Notes under the pieces: model-generated
The model's database searches: none
The model's input: the letters and a program-made list of their open reading frames with translations, nothing else
Told to the model about the DNA's origin: nothing
Origin: Liolophura sinensis
Taxonomy: Eukaryota; Mollusca; Polyplacophora; Chitonida; Chitonidae
Assembly (NCBI RefSeq): GCF_032854445.1
Contig: NC_088304.1
Coordinates: forward strand, 2,110,001-2,174,000
Direction: 5' to 3'
DNA: 64,000 nt
Shown: piece after piece, positions 46,247 to 56,754 of the stretch
Position numbering within the stretch: position 1 is the stretch's first letter
How the letters are laid out: every line of letters begins with the position of its first letter
Program-made: the position numbers and the translations under genes

Positions 46247-48327
46247 TTCACTTTCAAGCGGGACGGGAGTGTTCCAGTTTTAAAAAAATGTGGAAGACGA
46301 AGGTAACTTAAAGTGTTAGTGTCTAGATTGGTTATTGATTCATAATTAACTACCGGTGTATATATTGTTAAATAGAGTGTAAAAAACTTTGGAAAAATGT
46401 ACAGTAATCTGGGTAAACAGCTAAAGATGTCTATATGACCCTATTATTTAGTTCAGTTGCTAGCCAAACGTGTTTTGCCTAAACGAGTGCAGGCCGGTAC
46501 ACTTTCTGTTTAAACATGCTTACCATAGCACGCGTGATCTTATTGAAAAAGAGGCTGATCGACTGCTCATTTTTGGGAGAGATGTCGAGAAGTGTCTCCG
46601 TATTTAGCAATTGCGGTACTAGTATGTACTGATTGTTTTCATCTTTTCTCATAAAATTGTTTGCTTTTGTGTCTGCTGCACAATTTATATTGTTGCGAAT
46701 AGTGATGGGGTGGGTGTGTTGTAGTTGTAGGTTAGGTAGATCTGAGATGCGTGTCATTCTTCCCAGCCTATCTTTCACAGGGGGGGGGGGGGGGGGGGGC
46801 TCAGTTGGTTAGCGCGCTAGCGCAGCGTAAAGACCCAGGAGTCTCTCACCAATGCGGTCACTGTGAGTTCAAGTCCAGCTCATGCTGGCTTTCTCTCCGG
46901 CCGTATGTTGGAAGGTCTGTCAGCTACCTGCGCATGGTCGTGGGTTTCCCCCGAAATCTGCCCGGTTTCCAACCACCATAATGCTGGCCGCCGTCGTATA
47001 AGTGAAATGTTCTTGAGTACGGCGTAAAACACGAATCAAAAAAAAAATCTTTCAGAAATACTAAAAAGGAGAAAGCCCTTGACAAACAGTTCACAGTTCT
47101 GTCCAAATCCGGCAAAATTCTGATATAGTTTAATAAGCTTCAAAATAGTGTTCAAGGCAGCACTAACTTACCCGAGGGATACATGTATTCCTATATACTG
47201 TCCGCCTGTCTATTTATATGTACCGCGTACCAAAATATTGATATTCATTGTCAACACCAATTTACCGAAAATATTTATTTATTATTTCATTTGTATTTCC
47301 AAGGCAGTGAAAGCCAGATGTGTGTGAAGTGAAAATTGAAGCATGGTTATTATAAACCTATATATTCCATACTACTGGTTTTAAACCAGTTCTACTATTT
47401 GAAAATAAAATGAATTCCTTAATTTATGTTTCAGATGAGTTGAAGTTGTTGAATGCCCGGAGAAGACAATGTGGAGATGTCCAACAAACTTGACCCATTT
47501 ATGAGTGTTGTACAGGTAATGCAGATTGCCATCTTAATTTGCCCGTGTACATTCCATGGTTGAGTATTCCATGATTGAAAGAGAGTAAGGTGAAACTATC
47601 ACCATGAGTATTGTACACAAAAATAATGCGAAATCCTTGTTATTTACCCAAAGTATGCACGTAAATGAATAATCAAAATTGACTAATGTTTGAGAATTGT
47701 GTGAGATGCTATTTGCCATTTTTGTACATGTAGTGTACAGGAATAATACAAGCTAATGAATTCCATGCCAGATAACTCTTTAAATAAGTAAAATGATGAC
47801 CAACAATAGAAACCTTTACTACATGTTACTAGTAATTTACATCTGATAATTCCATCTAACAATAGTTTCCAGAAACATGTTAATTGCTAATGCTGGTATC
47901 TGCTTTGGCAATGGCCAGTTAGTCGTCACCTCTGACGACAACCACACTTGTGATTTCTATAGGGACAACATGACATGTAACTGAAGATATGTGCTGAGCC
48001 TGAGAGATTTCAGTGATTGACCTAGTGAAGACTCGCCTGGAACAAAGTTGAACTACACGTACCTGTAGTGTTGAATTCAACCAATGGTCCTACTGTAGGA
48101 AGCAAACGTGACGTAGGACTTGTGAAGGTGCCTGGTAACTTGTGGCATACAGAAACTCAGTTCATTTTCAGGACAAGACTTACTGTGTCAGTAGTGAATT
48201 AACTGCTAATAATGTTTTTTCTGGACAATGTTTATGAGTTATATGTTTCTGAAAGTTGTCTGGAACCATTCTAGTTGCAGAGTGACACACACTGAGGTTA
48301 TGGATTGTGCACAAAATACATATAAAT
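46247..48327 (+). repeat. Duplicated block, copy 1
   Basis: Sequence from CACTTTCAAGCGGGACGGGA to GGTTATGGATTGTGCACAAA recurs at 56755-58826 in the same orientation. The 46672-47148 middle differs (a SINE here, unrelated sequence in the other copy). Inside, an 83-base stretch at 47443-47517 between tttatgtttcag and ttgtacag|gtaatg is identical in both copies and looks like an exon (ELKLLNARRRQCGDVQQT then stop). Confidence 0.88.
46797..47044 (+). mobile_element. SINE family A, near full length
   Basis: A-box region TCAGTTGGTTAGCGCGCTAG, B box GTGAGTTCAAGTCCAGC, body and full tail GTATAAGTGAAATGTTCTTG, AGTACGGCGTAAAACACGAA then an A run. A 19-base G run (46782-46800) sits just before the head. 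The element is absent from the sister block at 57307-57653. Confidence 0.9.
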
Positions 48328-48429
48328 TGTGACATTATGTTTATTACATGTCGTTGTATTAATTTAAGCTTTCAGGTGAAGAGACTGGACATGTATCTCT
48401 CGTTAATACTGTTGTTTCTGTTGTTAATA

Positions 48430-48610
48430 CAGTTTTAGATTTAGTACTCGTTCTGTTCAGTATTTTATATGGCCATCGTCCACGGGATTCTTTAACCCAT
48501 TCTTCTTTCCAGTGAACGTTTATTCGGGTGTCGGTCAATGTATTTATTTCAGCTTGACTCAAGGGGATATCTATGTCCGGCTGATTTTTATGAAGGCTAG
48601 TTTTTTTCTG
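48430..48610 (-). pseudogene. LINE ORF2 C-terminal fragment
   Basis: The minus frame reads DIDIPLSQAEINTLTDTRIN VHWKEEWVKESRGRWPYKIL. The W-x2-EW-x3-S-GR-x3-IL pattern is typical of the region after the reverse transcriptase in RNase-H-bearing LINEs (I/Jockey-like). Short and isolated. Confidence 0.6.
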
Positions 48611-48619
48611 CCTGGTGGG

Positions 48620-49740
48620 CAATTTCATTTGGACGTATGCTTACGAGCACTGACACAAGGTTCAATTATTTATTTTTGTATTTTGGTTGTTGACTGTTTG
48701 TCAAGGTGCTTTTATGCCGGCTAGTCTTTTGTAATCAGTGTCACGCGGAAGGTGAACACATACAGTTTAACAGCTCAGGTATATGACAGAAGTCTGTCCA
48801 GTCAATTGTTGTGTAGGCATGCCACCTGGAGGGCGATTGGTGGACCCTCGAAGCAGGCGTTAAGTGATCAGCTGTGCAGAGGCTTATCCCCCGCCTTCAC
48901 TTCAAGGGAATATACATCGTGTAATCTATAAGTCGTGAGCAGTAACCGACCTCTCAGTGAATACAAACAAAAACTGGTTGAAGAGCTGGTGAAACGCCAG
49001 CAGGATGATGGATTTTAACGTTTCTCTTTCGCGAACTCAACACCAATAATGCGAGGGTGAACGTGTTTAATTATATCATACCAACTGTACATTTGTCTTC
49101 TCGTTTGTAAGTCACACGTCTTGACCTGAAAATGTCTCTCAAATGTAAATAATTTATTACTGCAGGGAAATTTTGAATCCCTGATGCAATTATACTATCA
49201 GCGAATCTGTAAGGTACAATGTTGTGTACCCGACGTAAGTTACATGTCATCTATGTTACACACATTTCTGTCACAAAACAACTGGTGTTTGGGTTGGCAA
49301 GTCGCATCGCTGCGATTTTATTTTTGCTTCATTCTGATTACGCCATGGTGTCAGGGGAGGTAACTTGGGTACTTTTTAGGTGTATACATGAAGAGTTAGA
49401 ATGAAACCCAAACTGAAGTAAATTGACAAGTGGCCGGATTTTACCGGTAACCATTATGTAACCATTTACCAAGTATCACACTGTTCTGTTTTTACTGTTT
49501 ATCTTGTAACTCTTTTATTGTCTTGTCAATTTTCCTCAGCGATGGTTTTATTCTTACTGTTCATGTATAAGTTTAAGAGGTATCCTCCCTCTAAGTACGC
49601 AACAAACTTCGTGACTTGTGATGACTATCAGGTCAATGAGATCTGGATGTAAGATTACGAGGTCATCTATCCAAGACCAGGACTAGCCGAGCATCGAAAT
49701 ATTACACCTTCTAGACAAATTAACGCCTTTTACGGCCATT
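48620..49740. other. Intergenic, nothing recognised
   Basis: No gene or known repeat could be supported. A short frame at 49219-49404 has no recognisable feature. Confidence 0.5.
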
Positions 49741-49980
49741 TTATTCCACTAGAAAAACAGACGCAGCCTTAATTAACATGTCCTCATTAGAGCTAAACTT
49801 TCGCGTACAGTGTTAATTAATATTCCAATGACTTATGCAAGGCAGGGTTACAGATGTTCACGAGTGGGAAGACGATAGCGTTTATGCAGAGACAACAGTT
49901 TACCCTGTGCCGGAAGCAGTCGAGGGTTTCACAGTTTCTGTGGCAGGCCTGTCGTTCTTCCAGACCATTTATAGTCCTAG
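49740..49980 (+). pseudogene. Paralogue of SMB-type gene: 5' flank and exon 1 start, inverted
   Basis: ATGTCCTCATTAGAGC...GTGTTAATTAATATTCCA matches the upstream flank of the minus-strand gene (reverse of 44225-44285). It is followed by VTDVHEWEDDSVYAETTVYP, comparable to VTDVYQWENKSVYAETTVSP at residues 34-53. The TATA and signal-peptide region between them is deleted, so it cannot be expressed as in the parent. Confidence 0.8.
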
Positions 49981-50049
49981 CGGCCATGGTCCAAATTTTC
50001 TTATAGTGGTTCCACCCAGGGTTGGCAAATTCCCTTGCTATCTTTAAGT

Positions 50050-52280
50050 TGGTACATGTCATTATTTCCTGTTTTGATATGATAGTCCTCACAGATGAGT
50101 AGCTTTGTATGGGTTATGCCCTCTTTAATAAACGTTCGTTGTGCTAACTCATATATTGCCAATAATCATACAATAACAACGCTATTTTACCCCCCCCCCC
50201 CCCCCTCTCCCTCCAAGCCAACTCGGGAACAGAGTGTTTACCTTTAGGAATTCTTCCTTAACTAATTCAAGCTATTCTTCTGAAACATAATGGCAGATTT
50301 GTCGATGAAAGATTACATTTTAGCCCTATCTGGGTTTTGAGAGGAGTGACATATAACGCCTTTTACGGATTACGTCTAAATATATAAGGGCGTGAAGGAC
50401 TGCATATTTTTTGGCAGTCAGAAAACAACAGAAGACATAAACTTTATGTTTTTTATTACTTTTTAGAACATTCCATTGTGGTTGTGTTAGCAATTAACTA
50501 TTGATTTCAGGTTTAAAGATCTCTGGCAATTTCATGGCAATGGCGCACAGAAGGGGTCTTGCCATAAGCCCAAAAGACACCAAAGGAAACTGCAAGATTT
50601 TTTATTCTTTCAGAGGAACTTTCACACTCATTTATCAGATGTTTTAACTGCTTAGTGGTTTTAATTATGGATCCCTGGGTTTGGGGAATCTTTGGTTCGT
50701 TGTAAGGTCAAGCTCTCTGATAGAGGAGATTTCTCACTGTGAAATATGATGGTTTGTGGACGTTTTGACCTTGATGACACATGTAAATCTGTCAAGTGCA
50801 GCAATTTTTGCTGAACCAGGAGAACACGTCATTGTACGTTTTCATAAACTACTACAGTTTGTTTCTGTTCCTGCCCTCCACTACTTCTAGGGGAAGGAAT
50901 GAATGATTTATGGCTTAACGCCACTAATTCTGGAGGAAGACTCCTCTTTGTGTACAATCTACAGCTTCTGATGTACGACAACAGCATCGACGTCCGTCTT
51001 GTTTAGGGCAAAGATTCTTTGGTCAAGTTTTTGGATTGCTGTTCTAAGTCTGTTGCCACCTGCACCAAGCTAAACAAACTGGATAGGAGGCTCGTTTTTT
51101 TTTTCTGTATCTCCATGATAATCCTTGAGACATCTTTGTCTGATTTAGTGCTGGGGTAGTGTGTGCGCTCTATTTCTTCTCTTAAGAGCTATTATCTTGA
51201 GATCTATCAAACAATGTTCTGGGTGAAACGCTCATTGAAGCAGTTGGTGTATCCCTAGAAAATCTTCTACCAGTGACAGCTACAGGTTAATCACAGGCAC
51301 CTTTGAATAGTACATTCAAGCCTTTGTCAAGTCTTTTGAAAATGCTGCTGAACTGATTCCTGTCACATTTTCTCTAATTTGTCCATGTTCAAGTCCTGTT
51401 ACCTAATGTTGCATGATGTCCACTGCTCGTTGTACCACGAACCTAATCTTCTCGCGATATCAAGGATTCAGAGCCATCATCAAAACAGTGAATCATGCCT
51501 AGCTACCCCATTTGTATAATAGTGTCTTCATTAACGAATGATATATCCATTAAGAACTAATTTGCTTCAGGGTCCATTTAGTTAGTGCATTTATGGCTCT
51601 CTACAACTATGTCTGTGTATTAGAATATAGCAGTTTAGCAGACTGCATTATCAAGTGACAAAGACCTTTTGTGGTTCCACTGTTCACAATATGGTCAGAA
51701 AAGGCAACTAAAATATCCAGTGTTTCAAATGCAATTTACTAGGTTGTAAAAATTTGAACAAAAAGCATTTCGTCTGAAGTCAACTTCATAATAAAGTGTA
51801 TTTGTTCTTTTTTGTGTAATTTTAACTTCAAACTAATCTGCCTTAGCTCACTGTAATAATGGGTGTAAATTAAAAAAAGTACACACTTGGTCATTTAAGC
51901 TATTGATAAACTGTTATCAACCCTGGTAAAAACCTTGCAAATGTTACATGTAGTTACATGTTACATATATGTCACATGAAGTGAATATTCAGCTAATAAT
52001 GTACATGAAATATAGACAAAATGTGGAGTGCTGAATTTTCTTTCTTTCATGAACAATACAAACCACCCTTTAAACTTTGTCTAATTATATTATTACCTGA
52101 GAGTCCATGGTGTATTAAAGTTTCTCTTGCTGTTTATAATTTTGCGCCACTCTTTATACATGTTATGAGGTGGTTTTTCATTTTATGAAAATGTGTGATA
52201 AAACTATCATTGCTGAATGGCTATCATGTCTTAATTTACTTCTTCTGGCAATATAAACATGTTAATACCAAAAAGGTTTG
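50050..52280. other. Disrupting sequence within the inverted paralogue
   Basis: Separates the two recognisable parts of the pseudogene. It has a C19 run at 50188-50206. Several tracts (50500-51500) look like old coding sequence on either strand but have many stops, and no family is recognised. The MITE relative lies at 51640-51900. Confidence 0.45.
51640..51900 (-). mobile_element. Diverged long-TIR MITE relative
   Basis: In reverse orientation TGGTCAGAAAAGGC...TTTCAAATGCAATTTACTAG GTTGTAAAAATTTGAACAAA matches the MITE interior (GGTCAGAAAGGGCC...CAAATGCATTTTACTAGGTC). The ends are not recognisable. Confidence 0.5.
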
Positions 52281-52289
52281 GCCTCCCCA

Positions 52290-52870
52290 GGTATTCGGAG
52301 ACAAATACGGCCAGTTCATCAGTCAGTGGGCAGGAGCATGGGAAACAAATAGGGGAAGCAGGAGACAAATACGGCCAGTTCATCAGTCAGTGGGCAGGAG
52401 CATGGGAAACAAATAGGGAAAACAGGAGACAAATACGGCCAGTTCATCAGTCAGTGGGCAGGAGCATGGGAAACAAATAGGGGAAACAGTTGAAACGGCG
52501 GCCAGTGAACGTCAGAACCCCATGATTACCACAAAACCGGAAGAAAACGTCTGACAAATGTCGACTTTGTCTCAGAACTTCCAACGCTCTACTCTGCCTT
52601 CATCTTCTGGAACTCTAAAGGCAACTCCCTACAACATTGTAAAACAACAAGACAAGAGTTTGTCAGTGTATACAATTCAGCGCGACGTCAGTGTTGTGTC
52701 AGTTATGAAGGCACTATGTTCCAGTAGAACTATGACAGCGAATTCTTTGAGCTTGTCGCGGAATCTCCTGCTGACAACTCAGAGAGTTATTTGTGTTACT
52801 CGAACATTAATGAAAAGTGGACTCTGTTGCCTCATCAACCGATGTTTCGATAGATGGACAGTTAAGTTAT
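52290..52870 (+). pseudogene. Paralogue of SMB-type gene: middle of exon 1, decayed
   Basis: ETNTASSSVSGQEHGKQIGE matches ETNTASSPVSLQEDAKHTGK (residues 76-95). A 64-bp piece is then triplicated, shifting the frame. ETAASERQNPM and MSTLSQNFQRSTL continue the match; the Trp before QMSTLSQNF is TGA here. The SMB-like cysteine cluster is deleted. After a further frameshift YDSEFFELVAESPADNSESY then LCYSNINEKWTL resumes. Clearly inactive. Confidence 0.85.
52300..52490 (+). repeat. 64-bp triplication inside the pseudogene
   Basis: Three copies of GACAAATACGGCCAGTTCAT, CAGTCAGTGGGCAGGAGCAT, GGGAAACAAATAGGGAAAAC, AGGA. The parent gene has a single copy of the corresponding stretch. Confidence 0.92.
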
Positions 52871-52999
52871 GCAGTTAAGAACCTATTGACTATTTTGATA
52901 TTTCCAAGCAACTCTAAAACAATTACTATCAAATATTCCTTGTCTACAATGGAAAAAATAGCTGAAAACATCACATCGCGGCTATATCGTGACCGGATG

Positions 53000-54040
53000 T
53001 AACAGTGGTGTCGGAAGCAGTACGACCGGTATGGCCATAGTTGTACCCCGTTTCATTAAAAAAAGGAAAAAACCAAACAGAAAAAACAAAGTAATGTCGG
53101 ATCAAGAAAATGGAGGCCCATGCACACACGTTTGCACAGTAGACTGTTAAACACATAAAACTACAATGGATCTATGGGAACAATAAAAAGCCCGTGAAAC
53201 GATTTCAGGGCATTTCCAGCCGTCTTGCATCCCAAGATTCCGGTGTTTATTGGTGGCCTCTGAACCCTTGAGTTTTTGTCATGTGATGTATGGATGCCAT
53301 ATGCAGGAAATATGGCGTTTGTCCAGATGACGAGACATATGTTTAGGGAAAGGAGACAGCCGGTGGCCGATTCAGAATTAAGAACCAAATTGTTTTCTTA
53401 CAATGTCTGGTGTTTCTTTACAATATATTTTCCAGGAAATAAACGTTTGTGAAAAAATGCTTTTTTCTTTATTAGCATTGATAAAAGCAGACGACAATGT
53501 TGTTATGTCATGGCGACGATCTTGCGCGTTATGTACCCTCTACATATTGTCACAATCGTAGATCTATCGCCGCCTCCCAGTTTTTATCGCGCGTGATGCA
53601 TCATGTGATGTATACCTCCAAATTGCCCAGTAGGTTGCGATTATATGATGAAAGTAATCGTGGCGTCATGACGTCACAGAAAGATTGAACATTTGCAACA
53701 AATGTATGGGACATGCGGTTAACCTATTTCTAATAATACTGCTTATGATTGGTCAACTGTGTGCTCTTGGTTGACTGTTCGGAAAAGCCTATTATGGCGG
53801 CTCCAGCATTACTCACAATAACGTTTATTGATCGTAAGCATACGATCGTGTACAATGTAACGTTGTTTATATCAATATATGCTATACCTTGATAGCATAT
53901 CAAATTAAGCAAAATCGAAAAAGCCCTGTATTATCAGCTTGGTATTGCAAAATCTCAGTCACATCACAGTGGATAAAGATGCATTTATGGGTTTTGAAAA
54001 AGAAATCGCGCCTGACTGGTTAAAACTGGCGACACAAGCT
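53000..54040. other. Intergenic, nothing recognised
   Basis: No supported gene or repeat. It separates oppositely oriented fragments of the SMB-type gene family. Confidence 0.5.
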
Positions 54041-54262
54041 TCACGTTTTTGGTTGTTTGTTTGTTTTTTTTCGTTTTCGTCGTCCCGTAGGTGAACTCCT
54101 GAAACCCCGCCAGCTTGTTCTGCTAATTTGTGATAATAACAAGGACAGGTTGAGAGCGAACTCACCCAGAGCCAAAAGAAGAGACATAAATAGGCGCATC
54201 CTGACACTACCGTGAAATGTCAGTGGTGTTGAGGATATGCGTGTTTTATAATACGTGTACAA
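54041..54262 (-). pseudogene. Paralogue of SMB-type gene: promoter and signal peptide
   Basis: The minus strand carries TATAAAA (54244-54250), then ATG at 54199 with MRLFMSLLLALGEFALNLSL LLSQ, matching the signal peptide of the parent (MRLFFRFLGAFVVILSFSLL). The upstream flank is also alike (ATTAGTGAG, TAATTGGTG). After about 30 residues the frame departs; in another frame GVSGVHLRDDEN may correspond to GVTDVYQWEN. A broken first exon. Confidence 0.7.
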
Positions 54263-54474
54263 GGTAATTGGTGCCTTGTTAATGAGTGGGCAATGTGTAG
54301 AATATTAGTGAGTTGAAATATCAATTAACACTGTAAAGCTGTAGTTTAGGTCTGTTGAGCAGATGTCAATTCGAACGTCACTCCGTTCTTTAGATGGAAT
54401 GAGAGCACCAAAAAAAAGCGTTAATTGGTGATGTAAAGTGTTTCGAATGAAGGTATTTGTGGAATATGGGCGCG

Positions 54475-56165
54475 AAAGGTGTGTGTGTGTGTGGTGGTAC
54501 AGAGATTGATGTGGGATGTGGGCGTGAAAGGTGTGTGTGGTGGTACAGAGATTGATGTGGGATGTGGGCGTGAAAGGTGTGCGTTTGTGTGGTGGTACAG
54601 GTATTGATGTGGGATGTGGGTGTGAAAGGTGTGTGTGTGTGTGGTGGTACAGAGATTGATGTGGGATGTGGGCGTGAAAGGTGTGCGTGTGTGGTGGTAC
54701 AGAGATTGATGTGGGATGTGGGCGTGAAAGGTGTGTGTGTGTGTGGTGGTACAGAGATTGATGTGGGATGTGGGCGTGAAAGGTGTGCGTGTGTGTGATG
54801 GTACAGAGATTGATGTGGGATGTGGGCGTGAAAGGTGTGCGTGTGTGTGGTGGTACAGAGATTGATGTGGGATGTGAGCGTGAAAGGTGTGCGTGTGTGT
54901 GGTGGTACAGAGATTGATGTGGGATGTGGGCGTGAAAGGTGTGCGTGTGTGTGGTGGTACAGAGATTGATGTGGGATGTGGGCGTGAAAGGTGTGCGTGT
55001 GTGTGGTGGTACAGGTATTGATGTGGGATGTGGGTGTGAAAGGTGTGCGTTTGTGTGGTGGTACAGAGATTGATGTGGGATGTGGGCGTGAAAGGTGTGT
55101 GTGTGTGTGGTGGTACAGAGATTGATGTGGGATGTGGGCGTGAAAGGTGTGCGTGTGTGTGATGGTACAGAGATTGATGTGGAATGTGGGCGTGAAAGGT
55201 GTGTGTGTGTGTGGTGGTACAGAGATTGATGTGGGATGTGGGCGTGAAAGGTGTGCGTGTGTGTGGTGGTACAGAGATTGATGTGGGATGTGGGCGTGAA
55301 AGGTGTGCGTGTGTGTGGTGGTACAGAGATTGATGTGGGATGTGGGCGTGAAAGGTGTGCGTGTGTGTGGTGGTACAGAGATTGATGTGGGATGTGGGCG
55401 TGAAAGGTGTGCGTGTGTGTGGTGGTACAGAGATTGATGTGGGATGTGGGCGTGAAAGGTGTGCGTGTGTGTGGTGGTACAGAGATTGATGTGGGATGTG
55501 GGCGTGAAAGGTGTGCGTGTGTGTGGTGGTACAGAGATTGATGTGGGATGTGGGCGTGAAAGGTGTTTGTGTGTGTGGTGGTACAGAGATTGATGTGGGA
55601 TGTGGGCGTGAAAGGTGTTTGTGTGTGTGGTGGTACAGAGATTGATGTGGGATGTGGGCGTGAAAGGTGTGCGTGTGTGTTGTTGTACAGAGATTGATGT
55701 GGGATGTGGGCGTGAAAGGTGTGCGTGTGTGTGGTGGTACAGAGATTGATGTGGGATGTGGGCGTGAAAGGTGTGCGTGTGTGTGGTGGTACAGAGATTG
55801 ATGTGGGATGTGGGCGTGAAAGGTGTGCGTGTGTGTGGTGGTACAGAGATTGATGTGGGATGTGGGCGTGAAAGGTGTGCGTGTGTGTGGTGGTACAGAG
55901 ATTGATGTGGGATGTGGGCGTGAAAGGTGTGCGTGTGTGTGGTGGTACAGAGATTGATGTGGGATGTGGGCGTGAAAGGTGTGCGTGTGTGTGGTGGTAC
56001 AGAGATTGATGTGGGATGTGGGCGTGAAAGGTGTGTGTGTGTGTGGTAGTACAGAGATTGATGTGGGATGTGGGCGTGAAAGGTGTGCGTGTGTGTGGTG
56101 GTACAGAGATTGATGTGGGATGTGGGCGTGAAAGGTGTGTACGTGTGTGGTGGTACAGAGATTGG
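54475..56165 (+). repeat. 52-bp GT-rich minisatellite (about 32 copies)
   Basis: Unit GTGTGCGTGTGTGTGGTGGT, ACAGAGATTGATGTGGGATG, TGGGCGTGAAAG, highly homogeneous. Since 52 is not a multiple of three, the unit is read in all three frames in turn; it lacks stops on the minus strand, giving two overlapping frames over 600 codons (HTHTFHAHIPHQSLYHH type) that are artefacts. Confidence 0.95.
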
Positions 56166-56279
56166 TGTGGGATGAGGGTTCATGTGTACGTGCGTATGTG
56201 TGCGTGTGTCTGCGTGTGTGCGGATAAGCGGGCATGTAATATTCTCCATATAAATTGTATAATATTTCATCAATAAAAC

Positions 56280-56754
56280 CTATATCACAGTTTGGGTATA
56301 CTTTATCAAACTTTTTTCCATGTACAAGTATTTACAAAAAGTTCAGTGTGAAAAGTGCTGTCGTCGCCATCAGAAGAAAACACAGAGAAAGAAAATGAAG
56401 AATGAAGAAAAAAAGAAATTCATTGGTCCCGTGTGACAAATGATCGACCAGACCTGTAAACTACTGACTCCATAATCATTACTCCGCGATTATATGCTTC
56501 TCACACTTGTTAGAAGCAAAGGTTTCCAGTACGCTGTTTTTTCGCGGAAGGTGCCCGGTATAAATGATGGAAGAACAAGTACACAATGCCACCCAGGAGG
56601 ACGCAACTACGGAACCGTAAAGGTGACAAGTATGGTAAAAATAAAACTTTTGGAAGAGAAAAAAAATTACTTGTGATAAAAAAAAATGACAGTGAAATAA
56701 ATTGGAGGGGGGAGGGGGCTGGGTATTGTGGGGTGGTGTTGGGGAGAGAAAGTC
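56280..56754. other. Intergenic with G-rich tract
   Basis: No gene recognised. 56705-56745 is G-rich (GGAGGGGGGAGGGGGCTGGG and following) and could form a G-quadruplex. Confidence 0.5.

Noticed and set aside
46479-46778. Minus-strand frame with NNQYILVPQLLNTETLLDIS as a gene
   Set aside because: Shared with the duplicate at 57063-57296 but broken by a stop in one copy and without family similarity or splice context; left as part of the duplicated block.
54390-56273. His/Thr-rich open frames of over 600 codons on the minus strand
   Set aside because: Artefact of a stop-free 52-bp repeat read in three frames in turn; two overlapping frames give the same peptide.
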